DNA of 57,542 nucleotides, taken from Pseudomonas sp. GM78. Lineage in GTDB: Bacteria > Pseudomonadota > Gammaproteobacteria > Pseudomonadales > Pseudomonadaceae. Position 1 is the first letter of the stretch; each line of letters opens with the position of its first letter. The stretch is from assembly GCF_000282475.1 (NCBI RefSeq), contig NZ_AKJF01000137.1, forward strand, positions 1 through 57,542. Direction: 5' to 3'. Shown in pieces: positions 50,558-57,542 of the stretch. Position numbers and translations under genes: made by a program. The notes beneath the pieces were generated by a model. The model had not been told where the DNA came from. It saw nothing but the letters and a program-made list of their open reading frames with translations, and searched no databases.

Positions 50558-52093
50558 CTATCGCTTCGGGAGGGGTTCAGAGGTAGAAGTAATCGGCAAG
50601 CCAGCTGGCTGACCAGGCTTTAGCGTATTTTCTCGGGCAAGCTCAATGCACTTCAATGCCAAAATGGTTGTCGGGTCAACCAATGCGACCTCATGATTTT
50701 TGATCATGCAGGATTCGCTATGCTCCAGCACCAGAGGTAGCTCCGTGCATCCCAGGATCAGCACATCAGCGCCCAGTTCACATAAGTGCTCTGCGGCGAT
50801 CAGGAGCTGGTCTTTGCATATACCCTCTGTGAAACCTGCTTTGATGCCGTGATCTCCGTATATCGATTCCATCACCAACGCTTGGTAGTCAACACCAGGG
50901 GTAATTATTTTAAGCCCAGCTAGCCTCGCTGCCTCATGGTAAACCTGACTTTTGATTGTGCCGGACGTAGCGAGCAGCCCGACGGTTTTACCAGCACCGT
51001 AACGCTGCACGATGGCTTCAATGGTCTCTGTCAGCATATTCACAATGGGTACACGTAAATGCGCCTGGATGCGCTCTACAAATGCGTGAGCGGTATTGCA
51101 TGGAATCGCAATGGCATTGGCACCCGAGCTTTCAAGTCGCTTGCATGTTGCGTACATCGCCATCGTCGGATCGGTTTCGTCATACAGCAGGTTGGCGGTG
51201 CGATCAGGGATTTGGGGATTCTGTTCCACCACCATTTTGATGTGTTCCTGATCGCGACCTGCCGGTGTATGCGCAACGACCTTGCCCATGAAGTCGACAG
51301 TTGCCGCCGGCCCAACGCCGCCCACTATCCCAAGCTTGAAAGGTGGGCGGGTCGATTGGCCTTTCTCCAAGGTGGCGAAAGCGGCATAGATCTCGTTGAT
51401 ATCCAGTACAGTGAGACCACGCCGTTGCAGATCACCACAAACCAATGAAAGCTCAGTCATGCCAGGCAAGATGATTGTGGCTCCCTGATCCTGAAGCGAC
51501 AGGCAGGCCTGATAGACACATTCGAGCGGCACACCGTCAAGGTATCCATCCTTGATGCCGTTAATCCCGTACATGGCGCCCATCAACCCGGATTGCTTGT
51601 TATCGTTTGGATAAACGAGCTTGAAGTCATTGCCGAAATAGCGCTCAAACAGTCCTGAGTGCCGAACATAGTCAGACGCGATGATTCCCAACGTACTGCC
51701 GCGTTCAGCGACATGATCCACGTGCTTTCGTAGCGCCGCCATCATATCCAGAACGGGTATGCCAATTTCCTCCTGGATCTCCTCACGAAAGGTGTGACTG
51801 GCAAAACAAGGCAGTACAACTGCATTGACCTCGCTGGCCTCGAATGTCTGACAAACCTGGAAAACATAGAACTTTCTGGAGGTCATGCTGGTTCCCCGAT
51901 CCAGGGGCATCAGGACGTCCTTGAAGGGGTGTTGCTCAAACAGGAAGTGATAGCGGCCTTGATCCTCCAAAACCGCTCGGGACTTCACCAGCTTGTAGAA
52001 AAGATCGCCGCCGGCCAGTGAACCAAGTCCGCCGACGATACCTAGTTTGCGAGCAAACGATGACTTGCTGGACGGCTTCGATTGACCTTTCAT
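50558..52093 (-). CDS. two-domain aspartate/glutamate racemase-like protein
   Basis: A 511-residue tandem of two Asp/Glu-racemase domains (about 14-245 and 252-490), each opening with KLGIVGG(L/V)G. The C-terminal domain has both catalytic Cys (Cys332 in PCNTAH, Cys449 in LGCTELP). The N-terminal domain keeps the first (Cys96 in PCFASH), but the second is Met212 (PGMTELS), so it probably cannot racemise. It may be a substrate sensor or scaffold. Cytosolic. It starts ten bases after the dicarboxylate symporter gene, so the pair would import and racemise an acidic amino acid or act on a hydantoin-like analogue. Confidence 0.87.
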   Translation of the reverse strand: MKGQSKPSSKSSFARKLGIVGGLGSLAGGDLFYKLVKSRAVLEDQGRYHFLFEQHPFKDVLMPLDRGTSMTSRKFYVFQVCQTFEASEVNAVVLPCFASHTFREEIQEEIGIPVLDMMAALRKHVDHVAERGSTLGIIASDYVRHSGLFERYFGNDFKLVYPNDNKQSGLMGAMYGINGIKDGYLDGVPLECVYQACLSLQDQGATIILPGMTELSLVCGDLQRRGLTVLDINEIYAAFATLEKGQSTRPPFKLGIVGGVGPAATVDFMGKVVAHTPAGRDQEHIKMVVEQNPQIPDRTANLLYDETDPTMAMYATCKRLESSGANAIAIPCNTAHAFVERIQAHLRVPIVNMLTETIEAIVQRYGAGKTVGLLATSGTIKSQVYHEAARLAGLKIITPGVDYQALVMESIYGDHGIKAGFTEGICKDQLLIAAEHLCELGADVLILGCTELPLVLEHSESCMIKNHEVALVDPTTILALKCIELARENTLKPGQPAGLPITSTSEPLPKR

Positions 52094-52103
52094 GTCTATG
52101 CTC

Positions 52104-53390
52104 TCAAGCGGTGGCTACAGTGGGGGTTGGGAGCGCAGATATGGTGCCTGGCGCGTCTTCAGCCTCTTCATGGGGTTCTGACTTGGCAACCACAGCCGTC
52201 GCGATGCTATTGCCAACCACGTTGGTGGCAGTCCTGGCCATGTCAAGGAATTGGTCAATGCCGAGGATCAATAAAATGCCGGCTTCGGGAAGATTGAACA
52301 TGGGTAACGTAGCCGCCACCACAACCACCGATGCTCGGGCTACACCTGCCATTCCCTTGCTGGTGATCATCAGCGTCAGCAAAATGAGTAGTTGCTGTGT
52401 GAAGCTCAAGTCGACGTTGTAGGCCTGAGCAATGAACATGATGGCGAACGCTTGGTACATCATCGAGCCATCAAGGTTGAATGAATACCCCAACGGAAGG
52501 ACGAAACTGGATACGCGCTTCGGTGCGCCAAATTTCTCCAATGCTTCCATGGTTTTTGGATACGCGGACTCGCTACTGGCAGTGGAAAATGCCAACAGAA
52601 CCGGTTCGCGGATGAGCTTGCCCAGGGTAAACACTGAGCGCCCCAGGAACAGGTAGCCGGCAGCGAACAACACGCACCACAGAATCACGATGCCCAGGTA
52701 AAACTCGGCAATCAATTTTCCGTAATCGACTATCAAACCGAGGCCTTGAGTAGTGATGGCCGATGCGATGGCTGCGAAGACGCCTATTGGCGCGAAAGCC
52801 ATAACGAAGTCCGTGACCTTGAACATCACCTTGGCCAGCTCTTCGATGCCATCGACAATCGTTGTGTAACCGGCCCGCTTCACACCCGCCAAGGCAAACC
52901 CGAAGAACAACGAGAACACCACGATTTGCAGGATTTCATTGTTGGCCATTGCTTCAGCAATGCTGCGGGGAAACACGTGACTGATGAAAACCTTGAGGCT
53001 GAAATCCCCGGTGTTCACCACGGGGCTCGCCGCGTGCTGGACGACCTCCATGTTCAGTCCTGCACCGGGTTGGAACAGGTTCACCAGTCCCATGCCGATT
53101 GCCAACGATATCACCGAAGCGGTAACGAACCAGGCCATGGCTCGCAGGCCAATGCGCCCAACGGAGCGAGAGTTTCCCATGCTGGCAATGCCGCCGACCA
53201 AGGTGGCGAACACGAGAGGCGCGATGATCATCTTGATCATGCGTAAAAATATATCGGTGACCATCGAGAAGTAAGACGCGATCTCTTTGGCGCTTTGTTC
53301 GCTCCCTGCGAAGTGGTGGCACGCCCAACCGACAAGCACGCCTAAGGCGATGCCAATTGCGATCCGACGCGGAAGTTTATTTTTCTTCAC
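52104..53390 (-). CDS. dicarboxylate/amino acid:cation symporter (GltP/DctA family)
   Basis: A 428-residue inner-membrane carrier of the DAACS family with eight helices and two re-entrant loops. FSTASSESAYPKTMEALEKFG is the serine-rich loop and LPLGYSFNLDGSMMYQ the substrate-binding signature; MITSKGMAGVARASVVVVAA is the last loop. It would import aspartate, glutamate or C4-dicarboxylates with sodium or protons. I start at GTG 53390 because GAGGAAAGCTCC precedes it; the frame is open a further 19 codons upstream. First gene of the unit facing the LysR gene. Confidence 0.9.
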   Translation of the reverse strand: MKKNKLPRRIAIGIALGVLVGWACHHFAGSEQSAKEIASYFSMVTDIFLRMIKMIIAPLVFATLVGGIASMGNSRSVGRIGLRAMAWFVTASVISLAIGMGLVNLFQPGAGLNMEVVQHAASPVVNTGDFSLKVFISHVFPRSIAEAMANNEILQIVVFSLFFGFALAGVKRAGYTTIVDGIEELAKVMFKVTDFVMAFAPIGVFAAIASAITTQGLGLIVDYGKLIAEFYLGIVILWCVLFAAGYLFLGRSVFTLGKLIREPVLLAFSTASSESAYPKTMEALEKFGAPKRVSSFVLPLGYSFNLDGSMMYQAFAIMFIAQAYNVDLSFTQQLLILLTLMITSKGMAGVARASVVVVAATLPMFNLPEAGILLILGIDQFLDMARTATNVVGNSIATAVVAKSEPHEEAEDAPGTISALPTPTVATA

Positions 53391-53619
53391 GGAGCTTTCC
53401 TCAAGTGGTTTTTTTGCTTTTTTTACTTGGCAGGAGACAAGTGTCATTCGGTCGAAGCTCTGTGGCCTCGCTCCAACGTTTTCGATTCTAGGGTCGGGCT
53501 TGGAAGGGCGTGATGAGTAATCCCGATAGCCTCATGCGCTTTTGGAATAGTTTTCGAATCTGCTGCTTGTTCCTCACTGGGGCGCAGTAAACTGCCCATT
53601 CGGGACATGAGGTGTCGGT

Positions 53620-54549
53620 ATGCAAATCAAATGGCTGGATGACCTTCTGGCGGTCGCGGAGTGGAAGAATTTTTCTCGGGCTGCGGAGGTTCGTTGTGTG
53701 ACCCAGTCGGCTTTGTCGAGGCGTATAAAGTCACTTGAAGAATGGGTAGGTGCGGAGTTGGTCGATCGTGGCACCTATCCTGTCCAACTGACCTCTGCTG
53801 GCCGCACATTTTGTGAAGAAAGTCGCGAGGCATTGGCGGGGTTAATGAGGCTGCGCTCAAGCCTTCGCGAGGTAGAGCGGATGCCAGGGCGATCCATCCA
53901 GGTCACTGCCGGCCACAGTCTGTCGATGACATTCCTGCCGAAATGGCTGAAGCAATTTCAGCAGCACAATGAGCAATTCAATGCGCGGGTCGTTGCCGCC
54001 AACATCCACGACGCGGTCATATCTCTGGAGGAGGGGAGTTGTGATCTGATGATTGTCTATCATCACCCCTTGGCGCCAATTCTTCTCGATTCGGAAAAGT
54101 TCGGAAGTTTGACCTTGGGTCATGACGCGTTCATTCCTGTGTGCGCACCTGACAGCGAAGGGAATCCGCTGTATCCCTTACCGGGTACCTCCAGCAAAAC
54201 AGTTCCTCACCTCGCTTATACAGCCACGACTTTTCTAGGTCGCGTTGCCGACATCGTCATAAAGAATGGCCCGACTGCATGCATGTTGGAGCGGTGCTAC
54301 GAGGCGGATATGACGATGCTACTGATGCGAATGGCAGTCGAGGGTTATGGGGTGGCATGGTTGCCACAAAGCGCTGTCATGGACGAGCTTCAGCGAGGAC
54401 AGTTGGTAAAAGCGGGTGGTGATGAATGGAGCACGCGACTGGAGATACGCTCCTACTGCTCCATTACGAATGAGAACCCTACGATGCGCAGCTTGTGGAA
54501 AACCCTCGAAGGAGCTTCCCGCGATCTCCATGGCAAAACGGCCAGTTGA
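53620..54549 (+). CDS. LysR-family regulator of the symporter-racemase unit
   Basis: A 309-residue LysR regulator: HTH (MQIKWLDDLLAVAEWKNFSR, then CVTQSALSRRIKSLEEWVG) and effector domain. ATG follows GAGGTGTCGGT. It is divergent from the symporter gene with 229 bp between GTG and ATG, and should control symporter and racemase. It resembles, by its opening, the HypT/YjiE-like branch (WLDDLLAVAEWKNFSRAAE), which in E. coli answers to hypochlorite, but the context points to an amino acid signal. Confidence 0.9.
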   Translation: MQIKWLDDLLAVAEWKNFSRAAEVRCVTQSALSRRIKSLEEWVGAELVDRGTYPVQLTSAGRTFCEESREALAGLMRLRSSLREVERMPGRSIQVTAGHSLSMTFLPKWLKQFQQHNEQFNARVVAANIHDAVISLEEGSCDLMIVYHHPLAPILLDSEKFGSLTLGHDAFIPVCAPDSEGNPLYPLPGTSSKTVPHLAYTATTFLGRVADIVIKNGPTACMLERCYEADMTMLLMRMAVEGYGVAWLPQSAVMDELQRGQLVKAGGDEWSTRLEIRSYCSITNENPTMRSLWKTLEGASRDLHGKTAS

Positions 54550-54563
54550 TCGGAGCTCCAATT

Positions 54564-55019
54564 TTAGGAAAACGCAGCCTCGATAAATGCCTCTAGCGCT
54601 TTATCTTCCAGTATCTCAATAGAGAAGTGCCCGAAGCGTTTGGGCAACCAAATGATGCGTGCGCCAGACGGGGATTGCAGGTTCGCACGAGCCAATGGCT
54701 TTCCATTTTCGTCTTCTGGCTGAACACCGGCGGCCATCAATTCGTCATAGGCTTTCTCAATGTCCGGTGTCGAGTAGCAGTGGCGGTAAATCATCCCTTC
54801 ACCGGACGTATCCAATAGCTCTTTCAGATTCCCCGCCAACGGCTGTACCAGCATGAAACGCTCTTGGCCCATCAGCGCAATCGCGTAGCGCACATGCAGA
54901 CCACCTCGTTTCCAGACGAGGGTTTTGGAGATCCTGGCGTTAAGTACCTGCGCGTAGTAAGCACAGGCTTCGTCGAGATTCTTGACCAGTACATCTACGT
55001 GACTGAATTTCAGATCCAT
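54564..55019 (-). CDS. VOC-family (glyoxalase/dioxygenase-like) protein
   Basis: A 151-residue vicinal-oxygen-chelate protein with two beta-alpha-beta-beta-beta modules (FSHVDVLVKNLDEACAYYAQ and TPDIEKAYDELMAAGV, closing KRFGHFSIEILEDKALE). Candidate metal ligands are His9 in FSHVDV and Glu near the C terminus. Members range from glyoxalase I to antibiotic-resistance proteins and epimerases, so function is open. ATG 55019 follows AGGAGG at seven bases, a strong site; the longer frame is ignored. Confidence 0.85.
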   Translation of the reverse strand: MDLKFSHVDVLVKNLDEACAYYAQVLNARISKTLVWKRGGLHVRYAIALMGQERFMLVQPLAGNLKELLDTSGEGMIYRHCYSTPDIEKAYDELMAAGVQPEDENGKPLARANLQSPSGARIIWLPKRFGHFSIEILEDKALEAFIEAAFS

Positions 55020-55186
55020 TTGCAGTCCTCCTGTTGAAACGGCGTCCATGGTAAACACGCCATAACGGTTTCCTCGATGCACTGATTGTGAGCCAGGCGT
55101 CAATTATCTGGGCGACGGATCTAATGTTTCTTTTCCCGGGACAACAAACCGGGCGTATGACAGCCGAGGCTTGTGGAGTTTGGCTG

Positions 55187-55215
55187 TTGACTTGCAATCA
55201 GCCGCCAGCTAATTT
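55187..55215 (+). promoter_or_regulatory. promoter of the ilvA leader
   Basis: TTGACT (55187-55192) and TAATTT (55210-55215) are separated by exactly 17 bp. Transcription would start about seven bases on, at or next to the A of the leader peptide ATG (55222). Confidence 0.6.
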
Positions 55216-55221
55216 CTGAAC

Positions 55222-55287
55222 ATGACTTCCATCGTATTGCGCTGCCAGCCAAGCATTATTACCGCCATTCCTCATTTGGCGGGCTAG
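55222..55287 (+). CDS. ilv-type leader peptide (attenuator)
   Basis: A 21-codon frame, M-T-S-I-V-L-R-C-Q-P-S-I-I-T-A-I-P-H-L-A-G, ending TAG at 55285-55287. Nine of 21 residues are Ile, Val, Leu or Thr, with an Ile-Ile-Thr-Ala-Ile cluster just before the antiterminator strand, the arrangement of leader peptides of branched-chain amino acid operons. No Shine-Dalgarno is visible, and the predicted RNA start is at the ATG, so translation would be nearly leaderless. Ribosome stalling at the Ile codons should free the downstream gene. Confidence 0.72.
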   Translation: MTSIVLRCQPSIITAIPHLAG

Positions 55288-55336
55288 CTCACGACTGCAG
55301 CACCCAACCCGCCCTAGAGGCGGGTTTTCATTTTCT
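55278..55336 (+). terminator. ilvA attenuator: antiterminator and terminator
   Basis: AACCCGCC (55306-55313) and GGCGGGTT (55319-55326) form an 8-bp stem with a 5-base loop, followed by TTCATTTTCTG. The left arm CCCGCC (55308-55313) can pair instead with GGCGGG (55278-55283), which overlaps the end of the leader-peptide frame. The two structures exclude each other. Confidence 0.75.
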
Positions 55337-55370
55337 GTCTCGGGGCTCTGATCAATGTCAGGAGACGATC

Positions 55371-56384
55371 ATGCCCAGTACACTCGACCAACAAACCCTA
55401 CTTGAGCAGTACGTCAAAAAGATCCTCGCCGCGCCGGTGTACGAACTGGCCGTGCATACGCCCCTGCAGCCGGCACCCGCATTATCCTTGGCATTGGGTA
55501 ACCAGATCCTGCTCAAGCGCGAAGATCTGCAACCGACCTTTTCCTTCAAGATTCGTGGCGCCTACAACAAGCTGGTTAACCTGAGCGATGAGCAAAAAAC
55601 TCGCGGCGTGATTACCGCGTCCGCCGGCAACCACGCCCAGGGCGTGGCACTGGCGGCTCGGGAGTTGGGCATCGAGGCAACCATCGTAATGCCCGCTACG
55701 ACGCCAGAGTTGAAGGTGGGCGGCGTGCGCAGTCGCGGTGCCGAGACGCTGCTGCACGGAGAAAGTTTTCCGTTTGCCTTATCTCATGCGCTAGACCTGG
55801 CAAGCCAAACCGGCAAAACGTTTGTTTCACCTTTCGATGATCCGGATGTCATTGCCGGGCAGGGCACGGTCGCCATGGAAATTCTGCGTCAGCATCAAGG
55901 GGCACTGGATTCCATTTTTGTTCCGGTAGGCGGTGGCGGTTTGATCGCCGGCATCGCGGCTTACGTCAAATACTTGCGGCCAGAGGTGCGCATCATTGGG
56001 GTCGAGTCGGAACATTCAGCCTGTTTGTACGCAGCCCTACAGGCCGATGATCGAGTGGTGCTGCCAAGTGTGGGCACCTTTGCTGATGGTGTAGCGGTCG
56101 CACAGATCGGCGCACACGGTTTTGAGGTGTGCAGGTTTTGCGTCGACGAGGTACTGACTGTTAGTAACGATGAGCTTTGCATTGCGATGAAGAATATCTA
56201 CGACGATACGCGCTCTATCACTGAGCCTTCTGGCGCTCTGGCCGTTGCTGGCATCAAGAAATACGTGGCGCGAACGGGTGTGCGGGATCAGACGCTGATC
56301 GCGATCGACTCCGGTGCCAATATCAATTTCGACTCTTTACGGCATGTAGCCGAACGCGTCGCATCGAGTGAGGCGTCAGCGTAA
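55371..56384 (+). CDS. ilvA: threonine deaminase, catalytic domain only (short IlvA)
   Basis: A 337-residue PLP-dependent threonine/serine dehydratase. Schiff-base Lys60 lies in SFKIRGAYN, PLP phosphate loop is VPVGGGGLIAGIA, and TASAGNHAQGVALAA binds substrate. It converts threonine to 2-oxobutyrate. The wording tracks the biosynthetic IlvA N-terminal domain, but the protein ends right after that domain (FDSLRHVAERVASSEASA), so the C-terminal ACT-like regulatory domains of about 180 residues that bind isoleucine and valine are absent. ATG follows CAGGAGACGATC. The leader and attenuator upstream imply control of transcription by charged tRNA in place of feedback inhibition. A catabolic TdcB-like role is the alternative. 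Confidence 0.88.
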   Translation: MPSTLDQQTLLEQYVKKILAAPVYELAVHTPLQPAPALSLALGNQILLKREDLQPTFSFKIRGAYNKLVNLSDEQKTRGVITASAGNHAQGVALAARELGIEATIVMPATTPELKVGGVRSRGAETLLHGESFPFALSHALDLASQTGKTFVSPFDDPDVIAGQGTVAMEILRQHQGALDSIFVPVGGGGLIAGIAAYVKYLRPEVRIIGVESEHSACLYAALQADDRVVLPSVGTFADGVAVAQIGAHGFEVCRFCVDEVLTVSNDELCIAMKNIYDDTRSITEPSGALAVAGIKKYVARTGVRDQTLIAIDSGANINFDSLRHVAERVASSEASA

Positions 56385-56489
56385 TGGTGGACTCCAAAGC
56401 TTGTTGACCCGGCCTGCACATGAAGCGCCGATTCAAGGATGCTGAGCTTCCATTTCTCGCTCGGATCGACCGATCCGCCGGACGGTCTG

Positions 56490-56870
56490 TTAGTCGTTAC
56501 GTGTCTGTTCAAGCCGCTTATCAGGCTTGCTTGGCGGCAAGTGCGGCGTCGAGTGAAGCGTCAGCCAGACGGCCCGCAGAATGTTGATCGCGGCCATATT
56601 CAGGTGTTGTTCGGCGGCGTGCAGGGCCAGTTCGGCTGCCAGGCGCTTGTCGGCAGCACTGAGGTGCGCCGTTTTGTGGGTCATGTCCGCATCGACGTTG
56701 GCCAACAGCCCCTGGAGTTCCTGCACCGCCTGATCCGATGCCTGACGCATGTCCGCGAGCAGACGGCTGGCTTCGGCAGGCGTCATGGCCAAGGCGCGGA
56801 CACTGCGAAAAGTCAGGCGGGCGGGCAAGGTGGCCAAACTGAAACCCGTCGAAATCAACTTGCCAATCAT
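56490..56870 (-). CDS. hypothetical helical protein
   Basis: A 126-residue protein I cannot assign. ATG 56870 follows AGGAGT at eight bases. It begins with a hydrophobic/amphipathic segment (MIGKLISTGFSLATLPARLT), then is almost wholly alpha-helical, rich in Ala, Leu and Gln (EASRLLADMRQASDQAVQEL, and HAAEQHLNMAAINILRAVW), compatible with a coiled-coil or a membrane-edge protein; the start recalls small proteins associated with storage granules or cell envelope, but that is only an impression. It converges with ilvA across 105 bp. Confidence 0.7.
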   Translation of the reverse strand: MIGKLISTGFSLATLPARLTFRSVRALAMTPAEASRLLADMRQASDQAVQELQGLLANVDADMTHKTAHLSAADKRLAAELALHAAEQHLNMAAINILRAVWLTLHSTPHLPPSKPDKRLEQTRND

Positions 56871-57315
56871 GCGAGCAACTCCTGTAAACGAGTGTTTCGG
56901 CAGCGTATCAGAGTAAATCGCAAATAAAATGTCTGCTCATCGCTTGCCAGAATCAATTCTCCGCCTCTTTTTGGCATCAAGTGTCTGATCGTCATCAGAA
57001 CCCTCGAACGGTGCGCCCATAGGCACTTTGGAGTCGGATTCAGGCAGCCTTGGCAAAGGTGTTCAACGGGTTCAGCGAAGAGACGTCTGGAGTCGCATCA
57101 AATAGCGACTGCCGCTTTAGTTCGCAGGACTGGCGCAATGTATGACAAGGGAAAAGTGGACGGTAGGGAAACGGAGAGGATATGCAATTTAACTTATGGG
57201 CGATGTTAGATGTTCATAAGCAGCTCACGGGTCGGAGATTGCTAACTCAATGTTTTCGAAATTAGCGCGATTGTTCATCGATTGATGTTCATAGACTTAG
57301 TTTTCCCCGCCGTCC
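56871..57315. other. gap without genes
   Basis: No credible coding region, RNA gene or terminator is visible. The stretch is AT-richer towards its right end (57180-57310) and includes several TTCATxGAT-like words but no ordered repeat. It probably holds the promoter of the leftward 126-residue gene and sequence decayed along with the acnB fragment. Confidence 0.5.
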
Positions 57316-57542
57316 TTAGCCTCGTCGCCCCGACCTCTGACGGTCCCAGTCCAGAGGGTGATGGATGCTGATTTTCAAAAAAAGATGCTTTGGGATCTGG
57401 TTGGAAATCCAGGCATCAGGCGCAGGGGACAGGTCGTCGGTGTTGGTCTCGCCAGTCACCTTGAACACGCGCAGGCTGATCTTGTCGGCCAGGGTAGGGC
57501 GCTTAACGAACCATTCGCCATCAGCCCAGGATTGCAGTACGC
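57316..57542 (-). pseudogene. acnB: fragment of aconitate hydratase B, 3'-truncated, running off the window
   Basis: Read leftward from the window edge, 44 codons match the AcnB linker before the first aconitase domain: VLQSWADGEWFVKRPTLADK, then VFKVTGETNTDDLSPAPDAW. After Trp at 57411-57409 the expected SRPDIPLHALAML is replaced by ISNQIPKHLFLKIS and a stop follows at 57318-57316. AcnB is about 865 residues and this motif lies near residue 185, so at least three quarters of the protein, including the iron-sulfur cysteines, is missing. The N-terminal part should lie outside the window. Confidence 0.8.

Overview
The window is a chromosomal segment of a Pseudomonas, most likely from the fluorescens complex. 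This rests on gene content and protein wording recalled from that group (Gcd with an OprB porin, PcaIJ, a ShiA/AroQ cassette, a WS/DGAT with a DUF3336 patatin, many LysR-regulated divergent units) and on high coding GC. No rRNA, tRNA, insertion sequence, CRISPR array or complete phage is visible.

Layout. 0-11 kb: a PfpI-type protein, a LysR regulator divergent from an acyl-CoA dehydrogenase, a deletion scar joining the 3' parts of a LuxR regulator and an outer-membrane protein gene, a thioesterase, a lipid pair (a wax ester synthase broken by a nonsense codon, and a patatin), an alpha/beta hydrolase, and a LysE exporter with its AsnC-type regulator. 11-16 kb: a LysR-controlled shikimate/quinate cassette (Gfo/Idh/MocA dehydrogenase, ShiA-like carrier, AroQ) and a second patatin. 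16-25 kb: a tightly overlapped catabolic operon (NDP-forming acyl-CoA synthetase, crotonase, aldehyde dehydrogenase, crotonase, then a transporter fused in frame to a bicupin) with a divergent LysR gene. 25-33 kb: a sulfonate-type binding protein with an FMN monooxygenase, an AbrB-like protein, a secreted endonuclease, and a flavin monooxygenase whose gene has a good sigma-54 promoter facing a sigma-54 activator gene.

33-43.5 kb is an accessory island: a thymidylate-kinase-like protein, an AAA+ ATPase remnant, a secreted three-repeat ricin-type lectin, a membrane protein, and a five-gene leftward operon of hydrolases (thermolysin-like zinc peptidase, ComEC-like metallo-beta-lactamase, a 33-residue peptide, a peptidoglycan amidase fused to a patatin lipase, and a DUF2235/Tle1-type lipase). 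Each enzyme would attack a different class of bond, and no secretion machinery or obvious immunity gene is beside them. This is my best candidate for an undescribed system.

43.5-57.5 kb returns to metabolic genes: pcaIJ, porin plus PQQ glucose dehydrogenase under a promoter whose spacer is a perfect palindrome, tspO, DUF1206, a two-domain Asp/Glu racemase with a dicarboxylate symporter and LysR regulator, a VOC protein, and a short IlvA-like threonine deaminase preceded by a complete transcription attenuator (leader peptide, antiterminator, terminator). The right edge holds a truncated piece of acnB.

Starts were chosen by Shine-Dalgarno sequences and family lengths. All family assignments are from reading motifs and from memory; no searches were run.
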